64,000 nt of DNA from Betaproteobacteria bacterium. Its GTDB lineage: Bacteria; Pseudomonadota; Gammaproteobacteria; Burkholderiales; Casimicrobiaceae. This document shows, piece after piece, positions 53,250-64,000 of the stretch. A program made the position numbers and the translations under genes. Location: NCBI GenBank assembly GCA_016861105.1, contig BOKS01000003.1, forward strand, positions 283,765 to 347,764, in the 5' to 3' direction. A model generated the notes under the pieces. It worked only from the letters and a program-made list of their open reading frames with translations, made no database searches and was not told the origin of the DNA. Each line of letters opens with the position of its first letter. Within the stretch, counting starts at the first letter, position 1.

Positions 53250-53300
53250 GGCGGATCGGCGGGCCGGGTCGGCCCGCCGATTGTAGAGCCGCGGCGCCGC

Positions 53301-54494
53301 TCAGCGGGGCTGCGGGGTCGTCGCGCCGCGCGTCCGGTCGCCCGCGGCGCGGGTGTCCCGGCCCGACGCCACCGCCACGGCGGCACCGCGCGCCGGCGGC
53401 TCGCAGGCGATATCGGCGGCCTTCAACGCCTTCGCGAGCGCGTCGGCGTCCTTCGCGCGGCCCTGCCGCCGCGCGACGTCCAGCGCGCCGCACGACGACA
53501 CGCTGTTCGACGGATCGAGCGCCAGCGCGCGATCGAAGGCGCTGCGCGCCTCGGCCAGGCGGTCGAGCTGGACGTACAGCCGCCCGGCGAGCGCGAAGCT
53601 GTCCGCGTGATCGTTCTGCGCGCGCAGCGCCTGCTCGATCGCCGCGATCGCCTCCTCGGGACGCTCCAGCGCCTCGTACACCAGCGCGAGGTGGCGCAGG
53701 TGCGCGGGATTCGTCGCGTCCAGCGCCACCGCCTGCTTCGCCGCCTCGTAGGCGTCCTCGAGCTGCCCCAGCTTGACGTAGCCCTCCGAGAGCGCCACCC
53801 AGGCGGCCGCGCTCTGCGGCGCCTTGCGCGTCCACTCGGCCGCGTAGATCACGAAGATGTTCCAGTTGCCGGCTTCCCGGAGCGCGGCCACCTTGGCGAG
53901 CAGTTCGGCATCGGCGCCGGCCGGCGCGGCAGGCGCCGCCTGTGCGGCCGGCGCCGCGGCCGGGGCGCGTGCCGCCGCCTTGAGCGGCGTCGACGCGGCG
54001 GACGTGGCGGACTGCGGCGCCGGCGCGAGCAGCATCCACGCGACGACCGCGACGGCCAGCGCAGCGACGCTGCCCACGGCGAGCGCGAGCGCCCGCGGCC
54101 GCGCGCGCCGCAGGGGGTGGCGAGCCTGCTGCGCCACGGGCGCGTCGGCCTTCGGCTCCGGCCGCGCGACGGGGACCAGGCCCTGCGCCTGCCGCCGCTG
54201 TTGCGCGAGCCTGAGCACGGTGGCGCGCGCGCGAAGGTAGGGCTCGACCGCCGCCGACTCGTCGCCGTCGGCGAGCGCGAGCGCCCGCTTCCACAGCGCG
54301 GCGTCGACCTGGCCCGCGTCGCGCTCGCGCGTCGCCTGTGCCAGGAACGGATCGCCGAGCGGCGGCGCCGCGTGCGGTGCGGCCGTGCCGATCTCGATCT
54401 CCGTGGCCGGCGCGTCGTCGCCGGTGACGGTGCGCGGCACATCCTCGACGAGTTCGAGCTTCAGCGACGCGCCGTCCGGGGCTTTGGGTTCCAT
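53301..54494 (-). CDS. TPR-repeat membrane protein
   Basis: A 397-residue protein. The first 110 residues are cytoplasmic and contain a helical charge-rich region (PFLAQATRERDAGQVDAALW). One TM helix (about 137-155, LAVGSVAALAVAVVAWMLL) follows, then an Ala/Pro linker, and four or so TPR units fill residues 215-355 (AAAWVALSEGYVKLGQLEDA; HADSFALAGRLYVQLDRLAE). TPR domains scaffold protein complexes; topology suggests the repeats are periplasmic. No specific partner can be named. Confidence 0.75.
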   Translation of the reverse strand: MEPKAPDGASLKLELVEDVPRTVTGDDAPATEIEIGTAAPHAAPPLGDPFLAQATRERDAGQVDAALWKRALALADGDESAAVEPYLRARATVLRLAQQRRQAQGLVPVARPEPKADAPVAQQARHPLRRARPRALALAVGSVAALAVAVVAWMLLAPAPQSATSAASTPLKAAARAPAAAPAAQAAPAAPAGADAELLAKVAALREAGNWNIFVIYAAEWTRKAPQSAAAWVALSEGYVKLGQLEDAYEAAKQAVALDATNPAHLRHLALVYEALERPEEAIAAIEQALRAQNDHADSFALAGRLYVQLDRLAEARSAFDRALALDPSNSVSSCGALDVARRQGRAKDADALAKALKAADIACEPPARGAAVAVASGRDTRAAGDRTRGATTPQPR

Positions 54495-54571
54495 GCGCGC
54501 GCCTGACGCAGGGTTCGTGCCATCAGCATGGCGCGTCAGCGCGTGGTGTACAACGCCGCGCGGCGCGCGGC

Positions 54572-57247
<2,676 letters not shown>

Positions 57248-57248
57248 G

Positions 57249-58307
57249 TCAGGCGGCCTCGGCGACGGCGTCTTCCTCGACGCGGCGCGGCGGCACGCCG
57301 CGCACGGCCTCCGCGATCGCGCGGACGTGGTCGGGCGTGGTGCCGCAGCAGCCGCCGACGATGTTGACGAAGCCGCTGCGCGCGAACTCGCCGGCCATGC
57401 GCCCGGTCTCCTCCGGCGCCTCGTCGTAGCCCGTGTCCGACATCGGGTTGGGCAGCCCGGCGTTGGGGTAGCAGCTCACGAACGTGTCGGCGGCGACGCG
57501 CGCGATCTCCTCTAGGTAGGGCCGCATCAGCGCCGCGCCGAGCGCGCAGTTGAGGCCCACCGCCAGGGGCCTCGCGTGGCGCACCGAGTACCAGAACGCC
57601 GTCGGCGTCTGTCCGGACAGCGTGCGGCCGGATGCGTCGGTGATCGTGCCCGACACGATCAGCGGCAGCCGCTGTCCGCGCGCCTCGAACGCCGCGTCGA
57701 TCGCGGACAGCGCGGCCTTCGCGTTCAGCGTGTCGAACACGGTCTCGACGAGCAGCAGGTCGGCGCCGCCGTCGATCAGCGCGTCGGCCGCTTCGCGGTA
57801 CGCCGCCTCGAGCTCGTCGAAGGTGACGTTGCGGGCGCCCGGATCGTTGACGTCGGGCGAGATCGACGCGGTGCGGCTCGTCGGCCCGATCGCGCCGGCG
57901 ACGAAGCGGGGCTGCGCCGGCGTGCGCGTCGTCCAGCGGTCCGCGGCCTCGCGGGCGATCGCCGCGGCCGCGCGGTTGATCTCGCGCACGCGCGCCTGCA
58001 GCCCGTAGTCCGCCTGCGCGATCCGCGTGGCGTTGAACGTGTTCGTCTCCACGATGTCGGCGCCGGCGGCGAGGTACGCGTCGTGGATCGCCGCGATCGC
58101 GTCGGGCCGGGTGAGCGCGAGGAGGTCGTTGTCGCCGCGCAGGTCGTGCGCGTGCCCGGCGAGCCCGCAGGAGGCGGGCCCGCGGAAGTCCGCCTCGCCC
58201 AGCCGCAGCTGCTGGATCATCGTGCCCATCGCGCCGTCGAGCACGAGGATGCGCTCGCGCAACAGGCGCCTGAGTTCTTCGCTGCGGTCGGGCTGCATGG
58301 TCGTCAC
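57249..58307 (-). CDS. metH: Cobalamin-dependent methionine synthase, homocysteine-binding part
   Basis: A 352-residue homocysteine S-methyltransferase domain, the N-terminal module of MetH as a separate protein. It begins around [20 protein letters not shown]. The three zinc-ligand cysteines are visible in VGLNCALGA and [10 protein letters not shown]. It is the first gene of a two-gene unit with the rest of metH and is preceded by a structured leader with an attenuator-like hairpin (58319-58390). A gap of one base separates the two coding regions, implying coupled translation. Confidence 0.95.
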   Translation of the reverse strand: MTTMQPDRSEELRRLLRERILVLDGAMGTMIQQLRLGEADFRGPASCGLAGHAHDLRGDNDLLALTRPDAIAAIHDAYLAAGADIVETNTFNATRIAQADYGLQARVREINRAAAAIAREAADRWTTRTPAQPRFVAGAIGPTSRTASISPDVNDPGARNVTFDELEAAYREAADALIDGGADLLLVETVFDTLNAKAALSAIDAAFEARGQRLPLIVSGTITDASGRTLSGQTPTAFWYSVRHARPLAVGLNCALGAALMRPYLEEIARVAADTFVSCYPNAGLPNPMSDTGYDEAPEETGRMAGEFARSGFVNIVGGCCGTTPDHVRAIAEAVRGVPPRRVEEDAVAEAA

Positions 58308-58318
58308 CTGGCAGGCAC

Positions 58319-58390
58319 AAAAAAACCCGTTCAGCCGGCGGCGGAGCGGGTCGTCTCGTGCCGCTTTAGCTGGACTTGTAAAGCGCCCGC
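58319..58390 (-). promoter_or_regulatory. metH: Attenuator-like leader of metH (candidate riboswitch expression platform)
   Basis: On the minus strand, upstream of the metH ATG: stem CGCTTTA...TAAAGCG (58385-58379 / 58368-58362), then a hairpin CCCG...CGGG (58350-58347 / 58329-58326, about eleven pairs with two mismatches) followed by seven T (58325-58319), ending 11 bases before the start codon. CCCGC of the terminator's 5' arm can instead pair with an upstream GCGGG (58390-58386), giving a mutually exclusive antiterminator. No known SAM, SAH or cobalamin riboswitch consensus was recognised. Confidence 0.6.
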
Positions 58391-58511
58391 AAGCTGCGCG
58401 GCCGGGGCGGACCGCGGGTCAAATCGGCGCTGGGGGGCAAGTGTAGGACACGCGGCGGCGCGCGGACGCGCCGCGCTTGACATCGCGGTGGCGCCGCGCA
58501 ACGCTCGCCCG

Positions 58512-59450
58512 ATGCTCGACGCGGACGTCGTCCGGCTGCTCGCCACCGTGTTCGGCACGCCGCCGGCGATGCCGCCGGACGTCGCGGCGCTGCGCGCGGC
58601 CGCCGAGGCCGCGCCCGGGCAGCTCGGCGCCGCGCCCGAGACGGTCGACGACGTGCGCGACCTCGCGATCGACGGCGGTGCGCGGCCGCCGATCCCCGTG
58701 CGCGTGTACCGCCCCCGCGCCGCCGCCGGCGGCCCGGCGCTCCTCTTCGCGCACGGCGGCGGCTGGGTGACCGGCTCGCTCGCCTCGCACGACGCGCTGT
58801 GCCGCCAGATCGCCAACCGCGTGCGCGCGACGCTCGTCGCCGTCGACTACGCGCTCGCCCCGGAGCGCCGCTACCCGGCCGCGCTCGACGACGTCGACGC
58901 CGCGTGGTCGTGGCTGGCGCGCGAGGCGGCGCGGCTGGGCGCCGACGCCGCGCGGCTCGCGGTCGCCGGCGACAGCTCGGGCGGCAACCTCGTCGCGGCG
59001 CTGACGCTGCGGCTGCGCGCGCGTGGCGCGCCGCAGCCCGCCGCGCAGCTGCTGCTCTACCCGGCGCTGGACCGACGCGCCGACGCGCCGTCCTACGAGC
59101 GCTATGCGACCGGCTACAACCTGACGGCGGCGATGATGCGCTGGTACTGGGCGGCCTATGCGCCCGACGGCGACGACGCCGATGCCGAGCTCTCCCCGCT
59201 GGCCGCCCCGGACCTCGCGGGGCTCGCGCCCGCCGTGGTGGCGGTCGCTGCTGCCGACGTGCTGCACGACGAGGGCGTCGCGTACGCCAAGCGGCTGCAC
59301 GAGGACGGCGTGCCGGCGCGGCTCGTGCTCTGCGACGGCATGGTCCACGGGTTCCTGCGCTGGACGCGCGCGGTGCCCGCCGCGCAGGCCCACGTCGACG
59401 CGGCGTGCGCCGAGCTGCGCAGGCTGCTCGACCCGCCGCCGGGGTTATAA
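58512..59450 (+). CDS. Alpha/beta hydrolase of the hormone-sensitive-lipase family
   Basis: A 312-residue esterase. The HSL signatures are complete: oxyanion HGGGWVTGS, nucleophile GDSSGGNLVAAL, catalytic Asp in AAADVLHDEG, and His in DGMVHGFLRW. No signal peptide. These enzymes hydrolyse short-chain acyl esters; the natural substrate is unknown. Divergent from metH; the ATG has no strong ribosome-binding site. Confidence 0.9.
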   Translation: MLDADVVRLLATVFGTPPAMPPDVAALRAAAEAAPGQLGAAPETVDDVRDLAIDGGARPPIPVRVYRPRAAAGGPALLFAHGGGWVTGSLASHDALCRQIANRVRATLVAVDYALAPERRYPAALDDVDAAWSWLAREAARLGADAARLAVAGDSSGGNLVAALTLRLRARGAPQPAAQLLLYPALDRRADAPSYERYATGYNLTAAMMRWYWAAYAPDGDDADAELSPLAAPDLAGLAPAVVAVAAADVLHDEGVAYAKRLHEDGVPARLVLCDGMVHGFLRWTRAVPAAQAHVDAACAELRRLLDPPPGL

Positions 59451-59526
59451 CCATCGAACGGCGCGCTCTTTGGGCACGCGGCGGCGGCGTGCTACCGTGA
59501 AGGGTCCGACGCCGACGATCGCGACC

Positions 59527-59913
59527 ATGAAGCACTTCAAGCCCGCCGAGGCGCACAAGTTCCTGCAGGACCACCCGCAGGCCGTGTTCGTCGACTGCCG
59601 CAGCGAGATGGAGTACCTGTTCGTCGGCCACCCCGTCGGCGCGCAGCACGTCGCGTGGAACGACGGGCCCGACTGGGACGTCAACCCGCACTTCGTGGGC
59701 CAGGTGAAGAAGGTCGCCAGCATGAACCGCCCGGTCGTGCTGATCTGCCGCAGCGGCCACCGCTCGGTCGACGCGGGGCTCGCGCTCGAGGAAGCGGGCT
59801 TCAAGGAGGTGTACAACGTCCTCGAGGGCTTCGAGGGGCCGCTCGACGAGAACCACCACCGCGGCACGCTCGCGGGCTGGCGCAAGGAGGGGCTGCCCTG
59901 GGAGCAGCTGTGA
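59527..59913 (+). CDS. Rhodanese-like sulfurtransferase
   Basis: A 128-residue single-domain rhodanese. It contains VFVDCRSEMEYLFVGHPVGA and the active-site loop LICRSGHRSVDAG, where Cys carries the persulfide. The C-terminal YNVLEGFEGPLDENHHRG is typical of this subgroup. Cytoplasmic. It lies 76 bases after the hydrolase gene in the same direction. Confidence 0.9.
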   Translation: MKHFKPAEAHKFLQDHPQAVFVDCRSEMEYLFVGHPVGAQHVAWNDGPDWDVNPHFVGQVKKVASMNRPVVLICRSGHRSVDAGLALEEAGFKEVYNVLEGFEGPLDENHHRGTLAGWRKEGLPWEQL

Positions 59914-60052
59914 CCGGTGCCGGAAGCCGTCCGTGACGCCCGCGTGATGCGCAGTACCGCGTAGCGTCGCGTGTCCCGCGGGGGACGTCGTCACGAGCGT
60001 CGTGCGAGCACACCGTTGCATCCCGCGTCCGGGCGCTGGCGCCTGACACGCC

Positions 60053-60799
60053 GTGGCCGCCTACCGGTCGCTCTGCCAGCGCTTCTTCGACGCCGACAAG
60101 GGGTTCGCGGACGACGCCGAGGTCGCGTGGTACGCGTCGCGGCTGCCGCGCGCCGCGGGTCCGGTGCTGGAGGCGATGTGCGGGTCGGGGCGGCTGCTCG
60201 TGCCGCTCGCGCGGGCAGGCCTGCACGTGCACGGCGTCGACGACGCCGCGGCGATGCTCGCCGCCTGCGAGGCGCGGCTGGCGGCCGAGGGGCTCGCCGC
60301 GCCGCTGTTCCGCCAGGACCTCGCGGCGCTGAACCTGCCGTTCCGCTACGCGGCCGCGTTCGTCGCCGCCGGCTCGCTACAGCTCTTCGCCGACCCGCGC
60401 GCGATGCGCAGCGCGCTCGAGCGGCTGCGCGCGCACCTCGTCGCCCCCGCCCTCCTGCTGCTCGACCTCGTCGTGCCCGACGTCGCGCAGCACCCGCCCG
60501 GCGCGCCACTCGTCGAGGTGCGCGCCGTGCGGCTGCCCGACGGCGCGCGCATCACGCTGCGCAGCGAGACGACCGTCGACGTCGACAACCGGCGGCTCGG
60601 GATGCGCAACCGCTACGAGCTGCGCACGCGCGACGGCGCGGTGCAGCGCGAGGACGAGGCGCTGGCGATGACGTGGCTGGACGAGGAGGAGATCGGCACG
60701 ATCCTGCGCGGCGCCGGCTTCGGCGACGTGGCGATCCTGCCGCCGGCGTGGGCGCGCGGGATGCGCGGCTTCGGCGTGAGCGCGCGCGCGGCGCCGTAG
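60053..60799 (+). CDS. Class I SAM-dependent methyltransferase
   Basis: A 248-residue enzyme. The SAM-binding motif I is VLEAMCGSGRLLVPLARAG, followed by the acidic residue in VHGVDDAAAML and motif PFRYAAAFVAAGSLQLF. The C-terminal half has the beta-strand insert of the YcgJ/BioC-like group. GTG start at 60053. Substrate unknown. It converges with the TPM gene, with six bases between stops. Confidence 0.82.
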   Translation: MAAYRSLCQRFFDADKGFADDAEVAWYASRLPRAAGPVLEAMCGSGRLLVPLARAGLHVHGVDDAAAMLAACEARLAAEGLAAPLFRQDLAALNLPFRYAAAFVAAGSLQLFADPRAMRSALERLRAHLVAPALLLLDLVVPDVAQHPPGAPLVEVRAVRLPDGARITLRSETTVDVDNRRLGMRNRYELRTRDGAVQREDEALAMTWLDEEEIGTILRGAGFGDVAILPPAWARGMRGFGVSARAAP

Positions 60800-60805
60800 G
60801 CCGAG

Positions 60806-61771
60806 CTACCAGCTGCCCGACGCTCCGCCGCCGCCCGAACTGCCGCCGCCACCCGAGAAGCCGCCGCCGGAGGAGCCCGACGACGAGCTGCCGGAGCGCC
60901 CGCCGCTGGTGATCACCATGCCGCCGTAGGTCGTGCGTCCGGTCCTGCGGAGCTCGGCCGCGGCCTTCGCGTACTCCGGCCGCCGGCTGACGACCAGCTT
61001 GGCGATCGGGAAGGCCACGAGGTACGTGGCGAGGCACGCGAGCGCGCCCTTCACGCCCACGACGATGATCGGGAACATCGCCCAGAACGGGATCAGGAAG
61101 AAGTACAGGAACCACCCCATCCCCGGCGTCACGACGCCCAGGAACGTGAACAGCCCGATGACGCCGAAGATGAACGCGCCCAGCAGGATGCGCATCGGCC
61201 ACGGCGGCAGGTCCTCCTCGAACGCATCGAACGCGCTTTGCGCCGGCGGCGCGCCCGCCGGCGTTGGCAGCGCGCCGCCGTCGAGCAGCGTCGCGATCGC
61301 CGCGACGCCCTCCCCGATCCCGCGGTCGTAGTCGCCCTCCCGGAACGCCGGCGTCATCCGCTCGCGGATGATGCGCGCCGCCTGCGCGTCGGTCAGCGTG
61401 CCCTCCAGGCCGTAGCCGACCTCGATGCGCATGCGCCGGTCCTGCGGGACGACGACGACGAGCACGCCGTTGTCGCGCCCCTTCTGCCCGAGCTTCCACG
61501 CCTCGAACACGCGCCCCGCGAAGTCCTCGACGCTCTCGCCGTCGAGCGTCGGCACCGTCAGCACCGCGACCTGGTGCGTCGTGCGGTCCTCGAGCGCCTT
61601 CAGCGACTGCGCGATGCGCTCGCGCGCCGCGGGCGACAGGATCTCGGCGTCGTCGACGACGCGCCCGGAGAGGTAGGGCACGTCGACCGCCCACGCGAGC
61701 GCCGCCAGCAGCGCCAGCGTGCAGGCGGCGAGCGCCGCAAGCGCGCGCGGCGCGACGGCGCGGGTCGTCAT
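60806..61771 (-). CDS. TPM-domain membrane protein (YgcG-like)
   Basis: A 321-residue protein. The signal peptide precedes a TPM domain (about 30-165: LSGRVVDDAEILSPAARERI; RDNGVLVVVVPQDRRMRIEV; VGYGLEGTLTD). Two or three TM helices follow (about 190-260), and a Ser/Gly-rich C-terminus (SGSSSSGSSGGGFSGGGG) is a constant of YgcG-type proteins. Its start overlaps the stop of the second TPM gene (ATGA). TPM proteins are linked to photosystem repair in plants and to membrane-protein maintenance in bacteria. Confidence 0.88.
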   Translation of the reverse strand: MTTRAVAPRALAALAACTLALLAALAWAVDVPYLSGRVVDDAEILSPAARERIAQSLKALEDRTTHQVAVLTVPTLDGESVEDFAGRVFEAWKLGQKGRDNGVLVVVVPQDRRMRIEVGYGLEGTLTDAQAARIIRERMTPAFREGDYDRGIGEGVAAIATLLDGGALPTPAGAPPAQSAFDAFEEDLPPWPMRILLGAFIFGVIGLFTFLGVVTPGMGWFLYFFLIPFWAMFPIIVVGVKGALACLATYLVAFPIAKLVVSRRPEYAKAAAELRRTGRTTYGGMVITSGGRSGSSSSGSSGGGFSGGGGSSGGGGASGSW

Positions 61772-62418
61772 CGGCCGCTCCCGCGCACGAGGCCGTCGGG
61801 CAGCCGGTTCGCGCCGTCGCCGGGGCCGCAGCCCTTCGCGCGGAGCAGCGCCTCGAGCGCCGCGAGCCCCTGCGCGAACGCCTCGCGGACCGCGTCCCGC
61901 CGCAGCGACGGCGTCATGCGGTCGACGACGCCGCGCCACTCCGCCGCGGTCACCCGGCCGCGGAATCCGGCGTCCGGAACGACGACCACGCGCCGCTCGA
62001 AGGCAGCCACCAGGATCAGGATCGCCTCGCGGCGCGGCGTGGCGAAGAGCTCGCGCGCGAGGAACAGCGCGTCGGCGCACTGCCGTGCTTCCGCCTCCGC
62101 GCGCGCCGCCCCCACGAACGCGCGGCCCACGGCCGGCACGTAGCGCGCCGCGATCGCCGCCGCGCCGCCCGTCGCGAGGATCGCCAGTGCCTGCGCGAGC
62201 AGTGCCGCCGGCGCGAGCCACGCCGGGAACGCGAGGCTCCACCCGAGCGCGGCGAGCGCCGCGAGCGCGGCGCCCAGCGCGAAGGCGCGCCACGGGGCCT
62301 CCGGGTAGTCGTCCGCGCGCGGCACGAGCGCCGCGACGACCTGCACGCCGGTCGCGGCCTCGACCGCCGCGATGCCGCGCTCGACGGCCGCCGCGTCGTC
62401 GTCGGAGAGGCCCGTCAC
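61768..62418 (-). CDS. Second TPM-domain membrane protein
   Basis: A 216-residue protein. A cytoplasmic start (GTG at 62418, overlapping the GNAT stop) with GIAAVEAATGVQVVAALVPR leads to two TM helices (about 45-90) and a TPM_phosphatase-like half (ELFATPRREAILILVAAFER; VVVVPDAGFRGRVTAAEW). Pairing of a short and a long TPM gene is common and often follows a LemA gene; no lemA gene is seen here. Confidence 0.85.
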   Translation of the reverse strand: MTGLSDDDAAAVERGIAAVEAATGVQVVAALVPRADDYPEAPWRAFALGAALAALAALGWSLAFPAWLAPAALLAQALAILATGGAAAIAARYVPAVGRAFVGAARAEAEARQCADALFLARELFATPRREAILILVAAFERRVVVVPDAGFRGRVTAAEWRGVVDRMTPSLRRDAVREAFAQGLAALEALLRAKGCGPGDGANRLPDGLVRGSGR

Positions 62419-62918
62419 GCGCCCGCGTCCGGCACCGGCGCCGGCGCGTCCAGCGCCAGACGCATGTAGATCGTGTCGCCCAGCGGGTTGTGGTAGTACG
62501 CCGGGCACGGCGCGAAGCCGAGGCGCGCATACAGCGCTCGGGCCTGCGTCATGCGCGCCAGCGTGTCGAGCTTGAGCTCGCGGTAGCCGATCGCGCGCGC
62601 CTCGTCGATCAGGGCGTTCGCGAGGCGCCTGCCCCAGCCGCCGCCGCGCGCGCGCGGCTGCACGTACAGCCGCTTCACTTCGCCGGCGGCCTCGCCGAGC
62701 GGCCGCAGCGCGATGCAGCCGAACGCGTCGCCGGCGGGACCCGCCAGCAGCAGGCGTCCGCGCGGCGGCGCGTAGGCGCCGGGCAGCGTCGCCAGTTCCT
62801 GCGCGAAGCCCTGGAAGCACAGGTCCACGGCGAGCCACGCCGCGTACTCCTCGAACAGCCCGCGGGCCAGCGCGACGTCGGCGGCGCCCTGCGCGTGGCG
62901 GACCGCCGCGGCGCTCAT
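62415..62918 (-). CDS. GNAT-family N-acetyltransferase
   Basis: A 167-residue acetyltransferase. Acetyl-CoA-binding motif A is VKRLYVQPRARGGGWGRRLA and motif B ARMTQARALYARLGF. A start six codons upstream (62936) is possible. The 3' end overlaps the TPM gene (GTGA). Substrate not predictable; the domain style resembles the small GNATs that acetylate amino acids or amines. Confidence 0.85.
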   Translation of the reverse strand: MSAAAVRHAQGAADVALARGLFEEYAAWLAVDLCFQGFAQELATLPGAYAPPRGRLLLAGPAGDAFGCIALRPLGEAAGEVKRLYVQPRARGGGWGRRLANALIDEARAIGYRELKLDTLARMTQARALYARLGFAPCPAYYHNPLGDTIYMRLALDAPAPVPDAGA

Positions 62919-62961
62919 CGCGTCCGCGCGCCGCATCGCGCGCCGGCAGGCAGGCGCGTAC

Positions 62962-63381
62962 TCACGTCCGGTGACCGACCAGCAGGTGCTCGAGCCACGC
63001 GTTCGGCAGCAGGTCCGACAGCGACACGACGACGCCCTCGGGCATCAGGATCTCGCAGTCGAGGTTGCGCGGGTCGACCTGGACCAGCATCTCGCGGCAG
63101 CGGCCGCACGGCGCGACGATGCGCTCCTCGTTGACCGCGACGAGCCGCCGCACGACGGTCTCGCGCTGCTTCAGCATGTCGGCCACCGCGGAGTGCTCGG
63201 CGCAGAAGCCGATGCCGCACGCGAGATCGAGGTTGATGCCGGTGTAGATGCGCCCGCTCGCGGACTCGAGCGCCGCCCCCACTTCGCCGGCGCGGATCGA
63301 CGGCTTGATCAGCGTGAAGACCCCGACGACGGCGCGCGCCTCGCGCAGCAGCGCCTCGCGCGGGTCGTGGTCAGGGGGCAC
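62962..63381 (-). CDS. Cytidine/blasticidin-S deaminase-like protein
   Basis: A 139-residue zinc deaminase. The catalytic CAEHSAV (Cys zinc ligand, Glu proton shuttle) and the second motif PCGRCREML are those of tetrameric cytidine deaminases. The N-terminus (FTLIKPSIRAGEVGAALESA) and the absence of the usual substrate-strand FNVENAS suggest a diverged specificity, closer to blasticidin-type or uncharacterised deaminases. It overlaps the SPOR gene by 11 bases. Confidence 0.85.
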   Translation of the reverse strand: MPPDHDPREALLREARAVVGVFTLIKPSIRAGEVGAALESASGRIYTGINLDLACGIGFCAEHSAVADMLKQRETVVRRLVAVNEERIVAPCGRCREMLVQVDPRNLDCEILMPEGVVVSLSDLLPNAWLEHLLVGHRT

Positions 63382-64000
63382 GTTCGCAGGCGCCGACGCG
63401 GATGTCGGTGCCCGGATAGGCGGGCGCGAGCTCGCGCAGCTTCGCCATCGCCGGCTGCGGCGGGTCGCGCACGACGATCATCGTCTGCACGACGCCGCCG
63501 GTGCGCGGCGACACGCGCGCGCCGGCGATGCCCGCCTGCGCGAGCGCGTCCGCGCGCCCGTTCGCCGCCTGCTCGGTGCGGAACGCGCCGAGCGACAGCA
63601 GCACGACCCCGCCCCGCTCGATCACCGAGACGTCGCCGATGCCGCGCGCGCGGAGTTCGCCCAGGCGGCGCTCGGCCGCCGCGCGGCTGGCGAAGCCGTT
63701 CAGCGTCACGAGGTGGACGTCGGCCTCCACGCGGCGCTGCGACAGCAGCGTCCCGAGGTTGAGCGGCGCGATCTCGGCCAGCGCGCGCGCGCGCTCCGCG
63801 TCGTTGAGCGGCCCCCACTCGACGCACACGTCGGCGAGCGCCGTCGTCTTCGCCGGGTTGAGCGCCGCGACCTCCTGCGCGTTCAGCAGCCGGATCTTGT
63901 CCGGCTGGACCTGCTCGGCGAGCCGCTGCGGCTCGCCCGAGGCGACGGTGTCGAGCTGCGTCAGCGCGAACAGCGCGATGTTCGCGAGCAGCAGCAGGAT
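63371..64000 (-). CDS. SPOR-domain membrane protein, 5' end outside window
   Basis: The visible 209 residues start inside a TM helix (ILLLLANIALFALTQLD), continue through a linker with CVEWGPLNDAERARALAEIA, and end in a SPOR peptidoglycan-binding domain (VHLVTLNGFASRAAAERRLG; VVLLSLGAFRTEQAANGRAD). SPOR proteins bind denuded glycan strands at the division septum. The start lies beyond the right edge, so the cytoplasmic part is not seen. Confidence 0.82.
   Translation of the reverse strand: MLLLLANIALFALTQLDTVASGEPQRLAEQVQPDKIRLLNAQEVAALNPAKTTALADVCVEWGPLNDAERARALAEIAPLNLGTLLSQRRVEADVHLVTLNGFASRAAAERRLGELRARGIGDVSVIERGGVVLLSLGAFRTEQAANGRADALAQAGIAGARVSPRTGGVVQTMIVVRDPPQPAMAKLRELAPAYPGTDIRVGACERAP

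Noticed and set aside
58308..58511. Known SAH or cobalamin riboswitch upstream of metH
   Set aside because: The conserved core sequences of those classes were not recognised in this leader; only an attenuator-like secondary structure is supported.

Overview
The window reads as chromosome from a very GC-rich betaproteobacterium, probably Burkholderiales or a relative. The clues are extreme G/C third-position use, frequent GTG starts, a Bug/TctC-type solute receptor, cobalamin-dependent methionine synthase split into two genes, a PEP-CTERM protein and a proteobacterial dedicated sortase system. No rRNA, tRNA, CRISPR array or integrase was found. Because of the GC content most long open frames are antisense shadows, so genes were chosen by domain content, start context and packing.

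Layout. 1-8338 (minus): a tightly packed run from a DUF486 protein through an MFS permease, mpl, a YqiA esterase and a three-subunit FAD/[2Fe-2S]/FAD amine or imino-acid oxidoreductase, then a DUF3617 protein and a truncated D-Ala-D-Ala carboxypeptidase. 8427-10608: an SRPBCC protein, an SH3 protein and a CnoX/YbbN thioredoxin-TPR protein. 10682-16237: a complete-looking sortase system made of kinase PdsS and regulator PdsR (minus), divergent from a VIT/VWA surface protein ending in LPQTA plus its sortase. 16605-18995: two tandem secreted proteins sharing an SLH-like module, one with HAF repeats. 19135-21611: a NarL/LuxR-type two-component pair. 21646-25356: a TolB-like/TPR protein, small secreted and membrane proteins, a 2-keto-4-pentenoate hydratase and an ArsC/YffB protein. 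25435-27216: a peptide-type ABC substrate-binding protein.

About 27.2-45.2 kb looks like an inserted island of roughly 18 kb. The same 3'-end junction (substrate-binding-protein tail followed by metallo-hydrolase tail) occurs at both ends: the left end has the intact binding protein plus a metallo-hydrolase scrap, and the right end has a decayed binding-protein copy plus the intact metallo-hydrolase. Two more metallo-hydrolase tail copies lie at 42.6 and 43.7 kb. The island carries (i) a permease-histidine kinase fusion with a cysteine-rich cytoplasmic cluster, its REC-degenerate-EAL partner and a divergent LuxR regulator; (ii) an amide cassette (FmdB, formamidase FmdA, AmiS/UreI channel, second FmdB, CrcB, a degenerate ZIP-like protein) that runs into (iii) an NAD-type formate dehydrogenase (NuoE-NuoF fusion plus molybdenum alpha subunit). 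Read together, (ii) and (iii) could import formamide, release formate and ammonia, and oxidise formate to CO2 with NADH gain. The right part is decayed DNA with an IS91-like scrap, a small membrane protein and a PEP-CTERM protein.

45.2-64 kb is ordinary chromosome: an ETHE1-like persulfide dioxygenase divergent from an ArsR regulator with a palindromic operator over its start, a hybrid PAS kinase, a Bug receptor, a thiolase, a mandelate racemase-like enzyme, a thioredoxin-like protein, a TPR protein, split metH behind an attenuator-like leader, an HSL-family hydrolase, a rhodanese, a methyltransferase, two TPM proteins, a GNAT, a cytidine-deaminase-like protein and a truncated SPOR protein.
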